Source: Frigidibacter sp. (GTDB lineage Bacteria > Pseudomonadota > Alphaproteobacteria > Rhodobacterales > Rhodobacteraceae). Taken from it: a stretch of 64,000 bases of DNA. The stretch spans positions 124,001-188,000 of the forward strand of contig NZ_JAUYTT010000008.1 in the NCBI RefSeq assembly GCF_030695035.1. Direction: 5' to 3'. The position numbers and the translations under genes were made by a program. The notes under the pieces were generated by a model. That model had not been told where the DNA came from. It searched no databases and saw only the letters and a program-made list of their open reading frames with translations. Shown here one piece after another: positions 46,058-57,390 of the stretch; the stretch's first letter is position 1; each line of letters starts with the position of its first letter.

Positions 46058-46786
46058 ATGACAACGCCCTGTGCCGATTGCCCGCTGCGCTGCAAGCCGC
46101 TGTTCGAGCCGTTCACCGAACAGGAGCTTGCCTTCATGGAGAAGTTCAAGATCGGCGAGCTGACGATCGAGGCCGGGCGAACCATCTTGATGCAGGGCGC
46201 CCCGAGTCCGCAGTTCTATACAGTGCTTCGCGGGCAAGGACTTCGTCACAAGACACTCGAGGATGGTCGCCGTCAGGTGATCAGCTTCGTTCTGCCAGGC
46301 GATCTGGTGGGGCTGCAGGCCGTGGTGACGGGCGAGATGCAGCATTCGGTGGAGGCTTCCGTCGAAACGACACTTTGCGTGTTCGACCGGAATGGCCTGT
46401 GGGATCTGTTCTCCAACCAGCCGAAGCGGTCCTATTCGCTCACCTGGCTCTCGGCGGTGGAAGAGAACTTTCTGGGCGAGACCCTTGCCACGCTGGGGCA
46501 ACGCGACGCTGGTCAGCGGATTGCCTGGGCACTTGTCCGGTTGCATGAGCGGCTGACGGCGCTTGGGATGGCGCGGGGCGGGCGGGTGCCCTTGCCCTGG
46601 CGGCAGCAGGATCTCGCCGATGCCGTGGGTCTGTCTTTGGTGCACACCAACAAGACACTGGCCCGGCTCAGGGACAGTGGGCTGGCGGACTGGTCCGCCG
46701 GGCAACTGTCGCTGCCAGGGCGCAAGCAGCTTGCGGATATGGCCTTCATCGACCTGGAGTACCCGATGCAGCGGCCATTGCTGTAA
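46058..46786 (+). CDS. Crp/Fnr family transcriptional regulator
   Basis: 242 residues. N-terminal CADCPLRC (C5, C8, C12), a cyclic-nucleotide-binding-like barrel (IEAGRTILMQGAPSPQFYTVLRGQGLRHKTLEDGRRQVISFVLPGDLVG), a long dimer helix and a C-terminal winged HTH (LPWRQQDLADAVGLSLVHTNKTLARLRDSGL). C107 (TTLCVFD) could be the fourth ligand of an Fnr-type 4Fe-4S cluster, but the first three are spaced CX2CX3C rather than CX2CX5C as in E. coli FNR. Oxygen sensing is therefore plausible, not shown. Confidence 0.85.
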   Translation: MTTPCADCPLRCKPLFEPFTEQELAFMEKFKIGELTIEAGRTILMQGAPSPQFYTVLRGQGLRHKTLEDGRRQVISFVLPGDLVGLQAVVTGEMQHSVEASVETTLCVFDRNGLWDLFSNQPKRSYSLTWLSAVEENFLGETLATLGQRDAGQRIAWALVRLHERLTALGMARGGRVPLPWRQQDLADAVGLSLVHTNKTLARLRDSGLADWSAGQLSLPGRKQLADMAFIDLEYPMQRPLL

Positions 46787-46922
46787 AGCGTACGCGCCTG
46801 CCACTGGCCCTTGTGCAAGGGTGCGGATAGAACCGGGTCATGACATTCACAGAGACTGACATGCCGCTGACCCTCTTGCCCTTTGCCCTTCCGGTATTTC
46901 CATCAGAGCGCAGCCGCGGCCG

Positions 46923-48104
46923 ATGACGCCCGCCGCCCGCATTGCCGCTGCGATCGAGATCCTTGATCGCCATCTCGCCGGATCTCCCGCCGAGCAGGCC
47001 TTGACGGGTTGGGCACGGGGCCACCGCTTCGCGGGCTCGGGGGACCGGGCGGCTATCCGCGATCATGTCTTCGACGCGTTGCGTTGCAAGCGCAGCTTCG
47101 GGGCGCTCGGCGGAGCGGTTGACCTTCCGACCGGGCGTGCGCTGATGATTGGCGCACTCCGGGATGCCGCTATTGCCCCAGAGACGCTGTTCACGGGCGA
47201 GGGCCATGCGCCTGGGCCGCTGACCGCCACTGAAGCGTGTCTGCCCGCTGCGGAGTTGCCGTGCAACGTGGCCATCGACTGCCCCGACTGGTTGGCGCCG
47301 GTGCTGGAGGACAGCTTGGGCGATGCGTTTGTTCCGGTCATGCGCCTGCTGCGTCAGCGTGCCCCGGTGACGCTACGGGTAAACCTTTCACGCACATCCC
47401 GGGTCGAGGCGCAGGCGGCGCTCGCCGCCGAGGGGATTGCAGCCCTGCCGCATCCGCTGGCCGAGACTGCGCTGCAGGTGACCGAAAACCCCCAGAAACT
47501 CCGCGCTTGTGCCCCCTATCTTGATGGCCGGGTCGAACTGCAGGATTCTGCAAGCCAGGCGGTTGTGGCGATGTTGCCGCTGACGGGGGCGAAGCGGGTC
47601 CTCGACTACTGTGCTGGGGGCGGCGGCAAGACGCTGGCAATGGCGGCCCGCGCGCCTGCTGACTATGTGGCGCATGACATTGCCCCGCAGCGGATGCGCG
47701 ATCTGCCCGAGCGGGCCCGGCGCGCCGGGATCCGCGTAGATCTGGCCGACCCCGCCCGTGTTGCGGCCCTCGCTCCCTATGACCTTGTGTTGCTTGATGT
47801 GCCTTGTTCGGGCTCGGGGAGCTGGCGCCGCGCGCCAGAGGCGAAATGGGCTCTGACGCCTGCGCGATTGGCGGAGTTGCGGCAGATTCAGGCCCACATC
47901 CTTGACGAAACCCACGCCTTTGTCGCGCCCGGCGGGGTGCTGGCCTACGTCACCTGCTCCATGCTGGGGGTCGAGAACGGCGATCAGGTTGCGACGTTCC
48001 TGCAGCGCACCCCCGGCTGGCATTGCTTGGAGCAACGCAGCTTCACGCCATTGGAGGGCGGCGACGGCTTCTTCTGCGCCCTCTTGACGCGCGTGCCGGC
48101 CTAA
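46923..48104 (+). CDS. RsmB/NOP family RNA (cytosine-C5) methyltransferase
   Basis: 393 residues. N-terminal NusB-like helical part, then a SAM-dependent Rossmann domain: LDYCAGGGGKTLAMAA, HDIAPQRM, LLDVPCSGSGSWRRAPEAKW and YVTCSMLGVENGDQV. Of the two RsmB-type cysteines, the one in DVPCSGSG is clear and the one in TCS is also present. Methylates rRNA or tRNA cytosine. Separate unit, 110 bases before cckA on the same strand. Confidence 0.9.
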   Translation: MTPAARIAAAIEILDRHLAGSPAEQALTGWARGHRFAGSGDRAAIRDHVFDALRCKRSFGALGGAVDLPTGRALMIGALRDAAIAPETLFTGEGHAPGPLTATEACLPAAELPCNVAIDCPDWLAPVLEDSLGDAFVPVMRLLRQRAPVTLRVNLSRTSRVEAQAALAAEGIAALPHPLAETALQVTENPQKLRACAPYLDGRVELQDSASQAVVAMLPLTGAKRVLDYCAGGGGKTLAMAARAPADYVAHDIAPQRMRDLPERARRAGIRVDLADPARVAALAPYDLVLLDVPCSGSGSWRRAPEAKWALTPARLAELRQIQAHILDETHAFVAPGGVLAYVTCSMLGVENGDQVATFLQRTPGWHCLEQRSFTPLEGGDGFFCALLTRVPA

Positions 48105-48154
48105 GAACAATTCGAGGCTGTGTTTCTTGCGACGGCCCTGAAATCTCATCGGTG

Positions 48155-48169
48155 TTAAAGGACGGTTAA
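48155..48169. promoter_or_regulatory. CtrA box upstream of cckA
   Basis: TTAA-AGGACGG-TTAA, a perfect TTAA-N7-TTAA full CtrA site, 46 bases before the GTG start. CtrA is the response regulator at the end of the CckA-ChpT phosphorelay, so this indicates feedback on the kinase gene. Confidence 0.75.
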
Positions 48170-48214
48170 GCATTTCCGGGCCGAATGCGGGAAATCATTT
48201 GAGGAGGCTCAGGC

Positions 48215-50527
48215 GTGTCGCATCCGGCGCTGTCACCGCATCCGCTGACCCGCACCGCCTTGGCTCTTTCGCCGCGCGGCAGTTGGCTTGTTGCAGGGGC
48301 GGTGATCTGCGCCTGTGCGGCCGTAGTGCTTCGAACGCGAAGCGTGGCGCTGCCGTTGCTGGCGGCTGCGGCGACACTGGCGGCGCTTGCCATCGTGTTG
48401 CGGATGCTGGCACACCGGCATGCAGCCTCGCGCGCGCAGTTGCATGAGCAGATTGCCGCCTTCATTGCACATGACGCGTCTCCAAGCTTCACCACCGATG
48501 ACGAGGGTGCCATCGGGTACCAGAACCACGCCGCACTGGAACGTTTCGGTGCGTGCGACGGACAAACGCTGACGCGGGCGCTGTCCGAGGTATTCGCCAA
48601 TCCGGCCGCCGTGCTGGTTCGACTTCAGAACAGGGCCGCAGCACTTGGCGCCGCGCGCGAGGATATGGTGACGCGGCGCGGCCATGTCCGCGTTTGCGTG
48701 CATCAGATCGGCGAGAATGGCTATCTGTGGCGGCTCGAGGATATGGTGGAGCGCGCATCTGGCGGGCGCGGCGCGGAAAACCTCAGCCTTCCGATGCTCA
48801 CGGCCACCCGCACTGGCACGATCTTGTTCATGAACGAAGCGTTGCGCCGCATCGTTGGCGAGCGGGTCAAGAGCCTTGATCGGATCTTTTCGGATCTGCC
48901 CCTGCGGCCCGGAGACGAACATGAGATTTCCGGGGTTGACGGACCGGTGCGTGCGCTGGTCGCCGAGGTCGAGGGCCCGGGAGGACGGCGAGAGATCTAC
49001 CTTTTGCCCTCCCTGCAGATTCACCGGCCGGCCGCATCCGATCCTACCTCATTTGAATCGCTGCCGGTGGCGCTGTTGCGTCTCTCGGCCGAGGGGCGGG
49101 TGATGGCAGCCAACCGTGCGGCGCGCGGCCTGATAGGCGCCATGGAGGCCGAAGTGCCACTTTCGGAGGTGCTGGAGGGGCTCGGCCGGCCCGTGGCGGA
49201 CTGGCTGGGCGACGCACTTTGCGGCCGCACCGACCGCCGTCCTGAGGTGCTGCGTGTGCGCCGTTCGGATCGTGAGGTGTTCTTGCAGGTCACGCTGAGC
49301 CGGGTCATGGAAGAGGGGCGACCGGGCCTCGTTGCGGTGATGTCGGATGCGACCCAGTTGAAGACGCTCGAGGCGCAATTTGTGCAAAGCCAGAAGATGC
49401 AGGCCATCGGCCAACTGGCGGGCGGGGTGGCGCATGACTTCAACAACCTGCTGACGGCGATTTCGGGGCATTGCGACCTGCTGCTCCTGCGCCACGACAA
49501 AAGCGATCCGGACTATGCCGACCTGGTACAGATCAACCAGAATGCAAACCGCGCTGCCAGCCTTGTGGGGCAGCTGCTTGCCTTTTCGCGAAAGCAGACG
49601 CTGAAGCCCAAGATACTGGACCTGCGCGACACCCTGTCAGACCTGACGCATCTGCTGAACCGGCTTGTCGGTGAAAAGGTGCGCCTGTCGCTTGGCCACG
49701 ACCCTGTCCTGCGGCCGATCCGTGCGGACAAACGCCAGCTGGAACAGGTGATCATGAACCTGGTGGTGAATGCCCGCGACGCGATGCCCGAGGGGGGGAC
49801 GGTGCGGATCGAGACCGAAAACCTTCGGCTTGCCACCGAGATGAAGCGTGACCGTGTGGCGGTGCCGCCAGGGGACTACGTGATCGTGAAGGTGGTGGAT
49901 GAAGGCGTGGGCGTCGCCCCCGACAAGCTCGCCAAGATCTTCGAGCCCTTCTACACCACCAAGCGCACTGGCGAGGGGACCGGCCTTGGCCTCTCGACCG
50001 CCTATGGCATTGTCAAGCAGACCGGCGGCTTCATCTTCGTCGATTCGGTGCAGGGCGTTGGCACCACCTTTACCCTCTATTTTCCCGCGCTGGATTATGG
50101 CGCTGTCGATGAACCCGAGCCGGTGGCCGCGACGCCTCCGAAGCGCACCGAAAGTGCTCCCGGCGAGGGCGCGGTCCTGCTGGTCGAGGATGAGGCCCCG
50201 GTGCGGGCCTTCGCCAGCCGCGCCCTGCGCCTTCGCGGGTTTAATGTCATTGAGGCCGAAAGCGGCGAGGAAGCTCTGCGTCTGCTCGAAGATCCCGAAT
50301 TGGTCGTCGATGTCTTCGTGACCGATGTGATCATGCCCGGGCAGGACGGTCCGACCTGGGTGCGCGAGGCCTTGAAAGCGCGCCCTGCTGTGCGCGTCAT
50401 CTTTGTGTCTGGCTATGCCGAGGACAGCCTTCAGGATAGCCAGGCCAAGATCCCGAACTCGATCTTCCTGCCCAAACCATTCTCTCTCGTCGAACTGACC
50501 AGCACGGTGCAGAGCCAGCTGCACTGA
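48215..50527 (+). CDS. cckA: Hybrid sensor histidine kinase CckA
   Basis: 770 residues. Two N-terminal membrane helices (~24-65), two PAS-like regions (~90-190, ~270-385), HisKA domain with H407 in [22 protein letters not shown], HATPase ([33 protein letters not shown]) and a C-terminal receiver with D704 ([22 protein letters not shown]). This layout and the [10 protein letters not shown] box identify CckA, which phosphorylates CtrA via ChpT and controls the cell cycle, motility and, in R. capsulatus, GTA production. GTG start with GAGGAGG at 7 bases. Confidence 0.93.
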   Translation: MSHPALSPHPLTRTALALSPRGSWLVAGAVICACAAVVLRTRSVALPLLAAAATLAALAIVLRMLAHRHAASRAQLHEQIAAFIAHDASPSFTTDDEGAIGYQNHAALERFGACDGQTLTRALSEVFANPAAVLVRLQNRAAALGAAREDMVTRRGHVRVCVHQIGENGYLWRLEDMVERASGGRGAENLSLPMLTATRTGTILFMNEALRRIVGERVKSLDRIFSDLPLRPGDEHEISGVDGPVRALVAEVEGPGGRREIYLLPSLQIHRPAASDPTSFESLPVALLRLSAEGRVMAANRAARGLIGAMEAEVPLSEVLEGLGRPVADWLGDALCGRTDRRPEVLRVRRSDREVFLQVTLSRVMEEGRPGLVAVMSDATQLKTLEAQFVQSQKMQAIGQLAGGVAHDFNNLLTAISGHCDLLLLRHDKSDPDYADLVQINQNANRAASLVGQLLAFSRKQTLKPKILDLRDTLSDLTHLLNRLVGEKVRLSLGHDPVLRPIRADKRQLEQVIMNLVVNARDAMPEGGTVRIETENLRLATEMKRDRVAVPPGDYVIVKVVDEGVGVAPDKLAKIFEPFYTTKRTGEGTGLGLSTAYGIVKQTGGFIFVDSVQGVGTTFTLYFPALDYGAVDEPEPVAATPPKRTESAPGEGAVLLVEDEAPVRAFASRALRLRGFNVIEAESGEEALRLLEDPELVVDVFVTDVIMPGQDGPTWVREALKARPAVRVIFVSGYAEDSLQDSQAKIPNSIFLPKPFSLVELTSTVQSQLH

Positions 50528-50814
50528 AACGCTTGGGAGGCGGGGACGCGCAACCGAGCATTGATCGTCGGCATCCTGTCGGGCGCCAGCCAGAACAGCC
50601 TCTTGCCGCAATACGGGTTTGGCGCGGAGCCTGTGTCCTCCAAGGCGGCGCTCAGGGCTCACCGTGTACACTTTTTCAAGCAGCGGCATCTTACCCGGTT
50701 AGCTGACCGGGTCACGCCGGCTTCCCAATCAACTCTAAGCCACTCAGACTGCCAAGGGCGTTCGGCATTGATCGTCCGATGACCGGCGACGCTCGACCGG
50801 AACGGCCATGCGGG

Positions 50815-51441
50815 TCAGGCCCCGGCCGGGAATGCTCTGCGTTGCCGTGTCTCCGGCCGCTTTACAGCCTCATAGAGTGCGTAATCTTCTGCCAACTGCG
50901 CGTTCAGGCGTCGTGTCAGGTCGGCCGGCAGGTCCATCGGCGCCCGTGGCGAGACGTTGAGGTGGGGCAGGGTGATCGCGCAGTCGAGCCGGTCCTCGAG
51001 AAACTCCAGCAGCTGGTCGATATCCTCGTAGCGGAACAGGTGGTCCACCGCGATATGCCCCTCCGCATCGGTCAGGAAGGCCGATTGCGAGCCGACACGG
51101 GCGAACTCCGCCTGCGGCTGATCGAGATAGCCCGCGACAAAGGCAGCGAAGCTGCCATCCCCCCCAATCGGCAGATGCTCGCGCAGACGGTAGCGATACC
51201 AGCTGCCCAACCAGTCCAAGGGCTCTCGGATCAGGGCGACGGTTTCGAAGCTCTGACCCTCGGCACTGGCTCCCAGGAACGGAGCCAGCAATCCCGAAAA
51301 CCGCGCCGCTGTAGTGTGTTTCAGGGCCGGCGGACGCTGGACCGCCACATCGGCCAGCGATTCGAGAGCCATCTCGATCGAGGTGGACCCCGTCTTGGTG
51401 TTGGCGAGGAACACCAGATGTCTCTTCCAGAAGATCAGCAT
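50815..51441 (-). CDS. Sulfotransferase-like protein
   Basis: 208 residues. VFLANTKTGSTSIEMALESLA resembles the 5'-phosphosulfate loop of PAPS-dependent sulfotransferases, HTTAARF follows the usual pattern, and ETVALIREPLDWLGSWYRYRLRE the 3'-phosphate binding helix. Homologous proteins are common in Rhodobacterales surface polysaccharide contexts, but no partner is nearby. The 287-base gap between cckA and this convergent gene contains nothing I can identify. GAGG precedes ATG. Confidence 0.75.
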   Translation of the reverse strand: MLIFWKRHLVFLANTKTGSTSIEMALESLADVAVQRPPALKHTTAARFSGLLAPFLGASAEGQSFETVALIREPLDWLGSWYRYRLREHLPIGGDGSFAAFVAGYLDQPQAEFARVGSQSAFLTDAEGHIAVDHLFRYEDIDQLLEFLEDRLDCAITLPHLNVSPRAPMDLPADLTRRLNAQLAEDYALYEAVKRPETRQRRAFPAGA

Positions 51442-51588
51442 TCCCGCCTCATTCTCGCTCAGGCCGTGCCAGTCGGCACGGTATCCCCATCTTTTTCGGG
51501 GTGCAGCACCCGAAGAGCAGATTTGAGGGCCGCACGTAAACTACTCGTTAACCCAAGTGAGAAAAAGTTGGAATTATGAAGATATCGA

Positions 51589-51617
51589 TTGAAATGTTCT
51601 TGGTTTGATCTCATAAC
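51589..51617 (+). promoter_or_regulatory. Predicted recA promoter
   Basis: TTGAAA and CATAAC are exactly 17 bases apart; the LexA box begins 6 bases after the -10 and would cover the transcription start. Confidence 0.6.
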
Positions 51618-51622
51618 CTGCA

Positions 51623-51637
51623 GAACAAGTGCGGAAC
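51623..51637. promoter_or_regulatory. LexA (SOS) box of recA
   Basis: GAAC-AAGTGCG-GAAC, i.e. GTTC-N7-GTTC on the other strand, the direct-repeat LexA box described for Rhodobacter and other alphaproteobacteria. Placed over the predicted start of transcription, 62 bases before the recA ATG. Confidence 0.85.
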
Positions 51638-51698
51638 AAAAGCGGGGCCTCTGTGCGATTGCCGCCCGGGGCCGGGTGTGGAATAAGGAACGGGACCA

Positions 51699-52769
<1,071 letters not shown>

Positions 52770-52802
52770 CCCGGGCTGGGGCGATCTTTTCTGCTGGAAT
52801 GG

Positions 52803-52831
52803 GCTGCGCTCCGAAAGGGGCGCGGCTTTTT
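52803..52831 (+). terminator. Rho-independent terminator of recA
   Basis: The 10-bp stem GCTGCGCTCC / GGGGCGCGGC (two G-U pairs) with a GAAA loop is followed by T5, 34 bases past the recA stop. Confidence 0.88.
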
Positions 52832-52880
52832 GTTAGGCTAGGGCAGGTCCGCCGGCGTGGTGACGAGCCCCGACCGGAGA

Positions 52881-52945
52881 CGGGGGGCTGTCTGTCCCCC
52901 GGCGCCCATGCCGGGTGCTCCCCCCGAGGATGTTTTGAAAAGGCA
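52881..52945 (-). repeat. Dispersed intergenic hairpin repeat, copy 4 (inverted)
   Basis: Read on the minus strand: CAAAACATCCTCGGGGGG, a short spacer, then a GGGGGACAGACAGCCCCCC hairpin. More diverged than copies 2 and 3. The rest of the 290 bases between the recA terminator and alaS holds GC-rich sequence without a credible gene. Confidence 0.5.
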
Positions 52946-53121
52946 AAGCAGGGGTCGGGCAGTGGACGGCATCTGCAGTGTCGGCAGGGTGAGGGCGGGG
53001 GCGGCGCGGCGGTAGAGAGGGGCGCCTTTGCTGGACAGGCCCCCGATGCGGCGATAAACGGGGGGCAACAGACCCCTGCCTAAAGGCCCCGCGCCCCAAA
53101 GGCCCCGTGAGAGCAGAAAAT

Positions 53122-55782
53122 ATGCCCAGCCTGAACGACATCCGCTCTACTTTTCTCGATTTCTACGGTCGCAACGGCCACCGCGTGGTGGACAGCTCGC
53201 CCCTGGTGCCGCGCAACGATCCGACGCTGATGTTCGCCAATTCGGGCATGGTGCAGTTCAAGAACCTGTTCACCGGCGCCGAGACCCGGGATTATGCCCG
53301 CGCCACCACCGCGCAGAAATGCGTGCGCGCGGGGGGCAAGCACAATGACCTCGACAATGTCGGCTATACGGCGCGGCACCATACCTTCTTTGAAATGCTG
53401 GGGAATTTCAGCTTCGGCGACTATTTCAAGGACGATGCCATCGCTTTTGCGTGGGAGCTTCTGACCCGCGATTTCGGGATCGACCGCAGCAAGCTGCTGG
53501 TCACCGTCTATCACACCGATGACGAGGCAGCGGGCATCTGGAAGAAGGTTGCGGGCCTGAGCGACGAGCGGATCATCCGCATCCCCACCGATGATAACTT
53601 CTGGCGCATGGGCCCGACTGGCCCCTGTGGCCCCTGCACCGAGATATTCTATGACCACGGCGACCAGATCTGGGGCGGCCCTCCCGGCTCGGCCGATGAG
53701 GATGGCGACCGCTTCATCGAGATCTGGAACCTCGTCTTCATGCAGAACGAGCAGTTCGCTGATGGCACGATGGTGCCGCTGCCCAAGCAATCCATCGACA
53801 CCGGCATGGGGCTGGAGCGGATCGGCGCGCTGCTGCAGGGCAAGCATGACAACTATGACACCGACCTGATGCGCAGCCTTATCGAGGCGAGCGCCCATGC
53901 CACCAGCGCCGACCCGGACGGGCCCGGCAAGGTGCATCACCGGGTGATCGCCGACCACCTGCGCTCTACCAGCTTCCTGATTGCCGACGGGGTCATGCCC
54001 TCCAACGAAGGCCGCGGCTATGTGCTGCGGCGGATCATGCGGCGGGCGATGCGCCACGCGCATATGCTGGGCGCTCAGGACCCGGTGATGTACCGGCTGG
54101 TGCCGGCGCTGGTGCGGCAGATGGGCGCCGCCTATCCCGAACTGGGCCGGGCGCAGGCGCTGATCGAGGAGACGCTGAAGCTGGAGGAGACCCGCTTCAA
54201 GCAGACGCTGGACCGCGGGCTGCGGCTGCTGGACGATGAGGTTTCGCGCCTGCCCGAAGGCGGTGCGCTGCCGGGCGAGGCGGCGTTCAAGCTCTATGAC
54301 ACCTACGGCTTCCCGCTTGACCTGACGCAGGACGCGCTGCGCGAGAAGGGCCTTTCGGTCGATACCGCCGGTTTCGATGCCGCGATGGCCGAGCAGAAGG
54401 CCAAGGCCCGCGCAAGCTGGGCCGGTTCGGGAGAGACCCGCGATGCGGCGATCTGGTTTGATCTGGCGGAATTGCATGGCCCGACCGAATTCCTGGGCTA
54501 TGACACCGAAACCGCCGAGGGTCAGGTGCTGGCGCTGGTGCAGGGTGGGGCCGAGGTAAAGACCGCGGCCGAGGGCGCCGAGATCCAGATCATCGTCAAC
54601 CAATCGCCCTTCTATGCCGAAAGCGGCGGCCAGGTCGGCGATGCCGGCTGGCTGCGCACTGAAACCGGGCAGGCGGCGATCACCGAGACGCGCAAGTCGG
54701 CGGGCCTGTTCCTGCACATCGGGCGGGTGACGGAAGGCGAGATCCGCGCCGGCCAGCCCGCGAAGCTGGAGGTGGACCATCACCGCCGCGCCGCCATTGA
54801 GGCCAACCACTCGGCCACGCACCTCGTGAACGAGGCGCTGCGCCGCGCGCTTGGCGATCATGTCGCGCAGAAGGGCAGCCTGAACGCGCCGGACCGTCTG
54901 CGCTTTGATTTCAGCCATTCCAAGGCGTTGACGCCCGCCGAACTGGCGCAGGTCGAGGCCGAGGTGAACGGCCTGATCCGCCAGAACTCTGCGGTGGAAA
55001 CCCGGATCATGACGCCGGACGATGCCCGCGCCCTTGGTGCGCAGGCGCTGTTTGGCGAGAAATACGGCGACGAGGTCCGCGTCGTGTCGATGGGCAGCCT
55101 CGCCGGTTCCGGCAAGGGCACCGATGGCAGCACCTATTCGCTGGAGCTTTGCGGCGGCACCCATGTCTCCCGTCTGGGCGAGATCGGGGCGTTTGTGTTG
55201 CTGGGTGACAGTGCCTCCGCCGCCGGCGTGCGCCGGCTCGAGGCGCTGACGGGGCAGGTGGCGCTCGACCATCTGAACGCACAGGGCGCGCGGCTGGCTG
55301 AGATCGGCGGGCTGCTCAAGGCCTCTGCCGGTGAAGTGGTCGACCGGGTGAAGGCGCTGGTCGATGAGCGGCGGGCGCTGACCAATGAGCTGGCGCAGCT
55401 GCGGCGCGAACTGGCAATGGGCGGCGGCGGTGCGGCCGGCCCGGCGGCGAAGGACATAGGCGGCATCAGCTTCCTGGCGCAATCGGTCAGCGGCGTGTCG
55501 GGCAAGGATCTGCCGGCGCTGGTCGATGAGATGAAGGCGCGCGTCGGCTCTGGCGCGGTGCTGCTGGTCGCCGATACCGGCGGCAAGGCGGCGGTGGCGG
55601 CGGGCGTGACGGCCGATCTGACGGCGCGCATCTCTGCCGTCGATCTGGTGCGCGCGGCGGCCGAGGCGCTTGGCGGCAAGGGCGGCGGCGGGCGGCCCGA
55701 CATGGCGCAGGCTGGCGGCGCGGACCCCACGAAAGCGGCCGAGGCCATCGCGGCGGCCGAAGCCGTTCTGGCGAACCTGTAA
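53122..55782 (+). CDS. alaS: Alanyl-tRNA synthetase
   Basis: 886 residues, normal length. Class II aminoacylation core ([41 protein letters not shown]), tRNA recognition, the editing domain with zinc ligands ([30 protein letters not shown]) and the C-terminal Gly-rich C-Ala/oligomerization domain. ATG 53122 is preceded by GAGAG at 8 bases; the GTG at 53107 is an alternative. Confidence 0.97.
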   Translation: MPSLNDIRSTFLDFYGRNGHRVVDSSPLVPRNDPTLMFANSGMVQFKNLFTGAETRDYARATTAQKCVRAGGKHNDLDNVGYTARHHTFFEMLGNFSFGDYFKDDAIAFAWELLTRDFGIDRSKLLVTVYHTDDEAAGIWKKVAGLSDERIIRIPTDDNFWRMGPTGPCGPCTEIFYDHGDQIWGGPPGSADEDGDRFIEIWNLVFMQNEQFADGTMVPLPKQSIDTGMGLERIGALLQGKHDNYDTDLMRSLIEASAHATSADPDGPGKVHHRVIADHLRSTSFLIADGVMPSNEGRGYVLRRIMRRAMRHAHMLGAQDPVMYRLVPALVRQMGAAYPELGRAQALIEETLKLEETRFKQTLDRGLRLLDDEVSRLPEGGALPGEAAFKLYDTYGFPLDLTQDALREKGLSVDTAGFDAAMAEQKAKARASWAGSGETRDAAIWFDLAELHGPTEFLGYDTETAEGQVLALVQGGAEVKTAAEGAEIQIIVNQSPFYAESGGQVGDAGWLRTETGQAAITETRKSAGLFLHIGRVTEGEIRAGQPAKLEVDHHRRAAIEANHSATHLVNEALRRALGDHVAQKGSLNAPDRLRFDFSHSKALTPAELAQVEAEVNGLIRQNSAVETRIMTPDDARALGAQALFGEKYGDEVRVVSMGSLAGSGKGTDGSTYSLELCGGTHVSRLGEIGAFVLLGDSASAAGVRRLEALTGQVALDHLNAQGARLAEIGGLLKASAGEVVDRVKALVDERRALTNELAQLRRELAMGGGGAAGPAAKDIGGISFLAQSVSGVSGKDLPALVDEMKARVGSGAVLLVADTGGKAAVAAGVTADLTARISAVDLVRAAAEALGGKGGGGRPDMAQAGGADPTKAAEAIAAAEAVLANL

Positions 55783-55795
55783 GGGAGAATTACCG

Positions 55796-56086
55796 ATGAC
55801 CGCACTCTGGATCGCGCATGTGACCGTCACCGACCCCGAGGCCTATGGTAAATACGCCAAGCTGGCCGGCCCGGCAATCGCCGCGCATGGCGGGGCATTT
55901 CTCGCCCGTGGTGGGCGCTATGTGCAGCTCGAAGGCACGGATCGCTCGCGCAATGTCGTCGCCCGCTTTCCCTCGGTCGAGGCGGCCGAGGCCTGCTATC
56001 ACAGCGCCGAATATCAGGCGGCGCTGTCCCATGCCATTGGTGCAGCGGAACGCGAGCTTGTGATCGTCGAGGAAAGCGCACCCTGA
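55796..56086 (+). CDS. DUF1330 family protein
   Basis: 96 residues, dimeric alpha-beta barrel type: ALWIAHVTVTDPEAYGKYAKLAGPAIAAHGGAFLARGGRYVQLEG and SVEAAEACYHSAEYQAAL..R..A.ERELVIVE. Function unknown. 13 bases after alaS with AAGGGAG before ATG, so probably cotranscribed with it. Confidence 0.88.
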   Translation: MTALWIAHVTVTDPEAYGKYAKLAGPAIAAHGGAFLARGGRYVQLEGTDRSRNVVARFPSVEAAEACYHSAEYQAALSHAIGAAERELVIVEESAP

Positions 56087-56216
56087 CAGTTTGTCGCAGA
56101 TTTCGTCTTGCCGCAGCGCAACATGACGGTATCATGACGCCAAAACCAAGAGGCGGATGATGCAGGGCAGGGCGGCAAGACGCGCTATCGCGCGTGGCAC
56201 CATGGGGGCGCGGTAG

Positions 56217-57008
56217 ATGTGCCGTTGGGCTGCCTATACAGGCGCACCGATCTTCGTGGAAGAGATCGTCAGCCGCCCCGGCCATTCGCTGATCCATCAA
56301 AGCCATTGCGCCACCGAATGCCTGTCGGCGATCAATGCCGATGGCTTCGGGCTGGCGTGGTATGGTGAGCGCGAGGAGCCGGGGCTCTACCGCGACGTCA
56401 TGCCCGCCTGGTCGGACCCCAATCTGCGCAGCCTGGTCGCACAGGTGAAATCACGGCTGTTCCTCGCCCATGTCCGCGCCTCGACCGGCACCGCGACCAG
56501 CCGCAACAACTGCCATCCTTTCGCCGTCGGCCGCTGGTCCTTCATGCATAACGGCCAGGTCGGCGGCTACGACGCCTTCCGCCGCGATGCGGAAATGCTG
56601 ATACCCGATCACCTATACCCGCAGCGCAAGGGCGCGACGGATAGCGAGGCGCTGTTCCTGACCGCGCTTGGCGAGGGGCTGGCAACCGATCCGCGCGGCG
56701 CGCTGGAACGCTCGGTGGCGAAGTTCGAGGCCTTGAGCCGGCAGAAGGGTGATGCGCCGCATATCCGTCTGACAGCGGCGCTGTCGGATGGGGCGCGGCT
56801 CTATGCCGTGCGCTATGCGACGGACGATCAGGCGCCCTCGCTCTACCACCGCTGGTCAGACAGCCGCGGCGGGCGGGCCGTAGTGTCCGAACCGCTGGAA
56901 AGCGGCGAATGCTGGGAACAGGTGCCGCAGGGCAGCTTCTGCACATTTGAGGGCGATGCAGTGGCAACCGTTCCGTTCTGCCCCGTCCCGCTCGCCGCAG
57001 CTGCCTGA
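56217..57008 (+). CDS. Class II glutamine amidotransferase
   Basis: 263 residues. Catalytic C2 right after the initiator Met (MCRWAAYTGAPIFVEEIV), then INADGFGLAWYG, HVRASTGTATSRNNCHPFAVGRWSFMHNGQVGGYDAFRRD: the NTN-hydrolase glutaminase fold of the YafJ/EgtC-like group. Target amidated substrate unknown; no ergothioneine genes nearby. Confidence 0.9.
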   Translation: MCRWAAYTGAPIFVEEIVSRPGHSLIHQSHCATECLSAINADGFGLAWYGEREEPGLYRDVMPAWSDPNLRSLVAQVKSRLFLAHVRASTGTATSRNNCHPFAVGRWSFMHNGQVGGYDAFRRDAEMLIPDHLYPQRKGATDSEALFLTALGEGLATDPRGALERSVAKFEALSRQKGDAPHIRLTAALSDGARLYAVRYATDDQAPSLYHRWSDSRGGRAVVSEPLESGECWEQVPQGSFCTFEGDAVATVPFCPVPLAAAA

Positions 57009-57013
57009 AGGAG

Positions 57014-57325
57014 CTATCCTGCCGCCGGGGCCACTGGCGCAGGGCCCGCGGCCTCAGCGATTGCTTGGACCTCGCGCGCGATCAGGCGCAGTTGCTCGGC
57101 AACCGCCGCTTCCAGCGCAAATTCGGCGGTAGGCAGCACGCCCGGATCCTCCTCATGGCCCTGAAAAACCTCGCGGGCCGCAAGATCATCGGCAATCGCA
57201 GCCCCCGCGCCCGTCTGGGCGATCAGGCGCAACAGCAATTTGCGCTGCGCGATCAGCATCGCCTCCAGCCGGACCAGCTGCGTCGTGGTGGTCTCTGGCT
57301 CAGGGAACTGGCTGACTGGGGACAT
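57014..57325 (-). CDS. Hypothetical protein, helical
   Basis: 103 residues, not recognised. Predicted mostly helical with a coiled-coil-like start (TQLVRLEAMLIAQRKLLLRLIAQTG) and an Ala/Pro-rich end. Convergent with the amidotransferase gene (5 bases apart), same strand as 57391. No signal peptide. Confidence 0.6.
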   Translation of the reverse strand: MSPVSQFPEPETTTTQLVRLEAMLIAQRKLLLRLIAQTGAGAAIADDLAAREVFQGHEEDPGVLPTAEFALEAAVAEQLRLIAREVQAIAEAAGPAPVAPAAG

Positions 57326-57390
57326 CAGGTGGCCTTTTGCGAAGTCCGGGGGCGGGGTCGCGCTTCAAGGCGAACCCCTGGTCAATGGTG

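Noticed and set aside
48105-48214. LexA box upstream of cckA
   Set aside because: LexA represses cckA in R. capsulatus, so I looked for GTTC-N7-GTTC on both strands; only a lone GAAC occurs, without a partner 7 bases away.
50561-50782. A 73-codon frame between cckA and the sulfotransferase-like gene
   Set aside because: No ribosome binding site, no recognisable composition and no family pattern.
53080-55830. A 916-residue open frame antisense to alaS
   Set aside because: Same artefact of high GC at third codon positions; alaS is unmistakable on the other strand.
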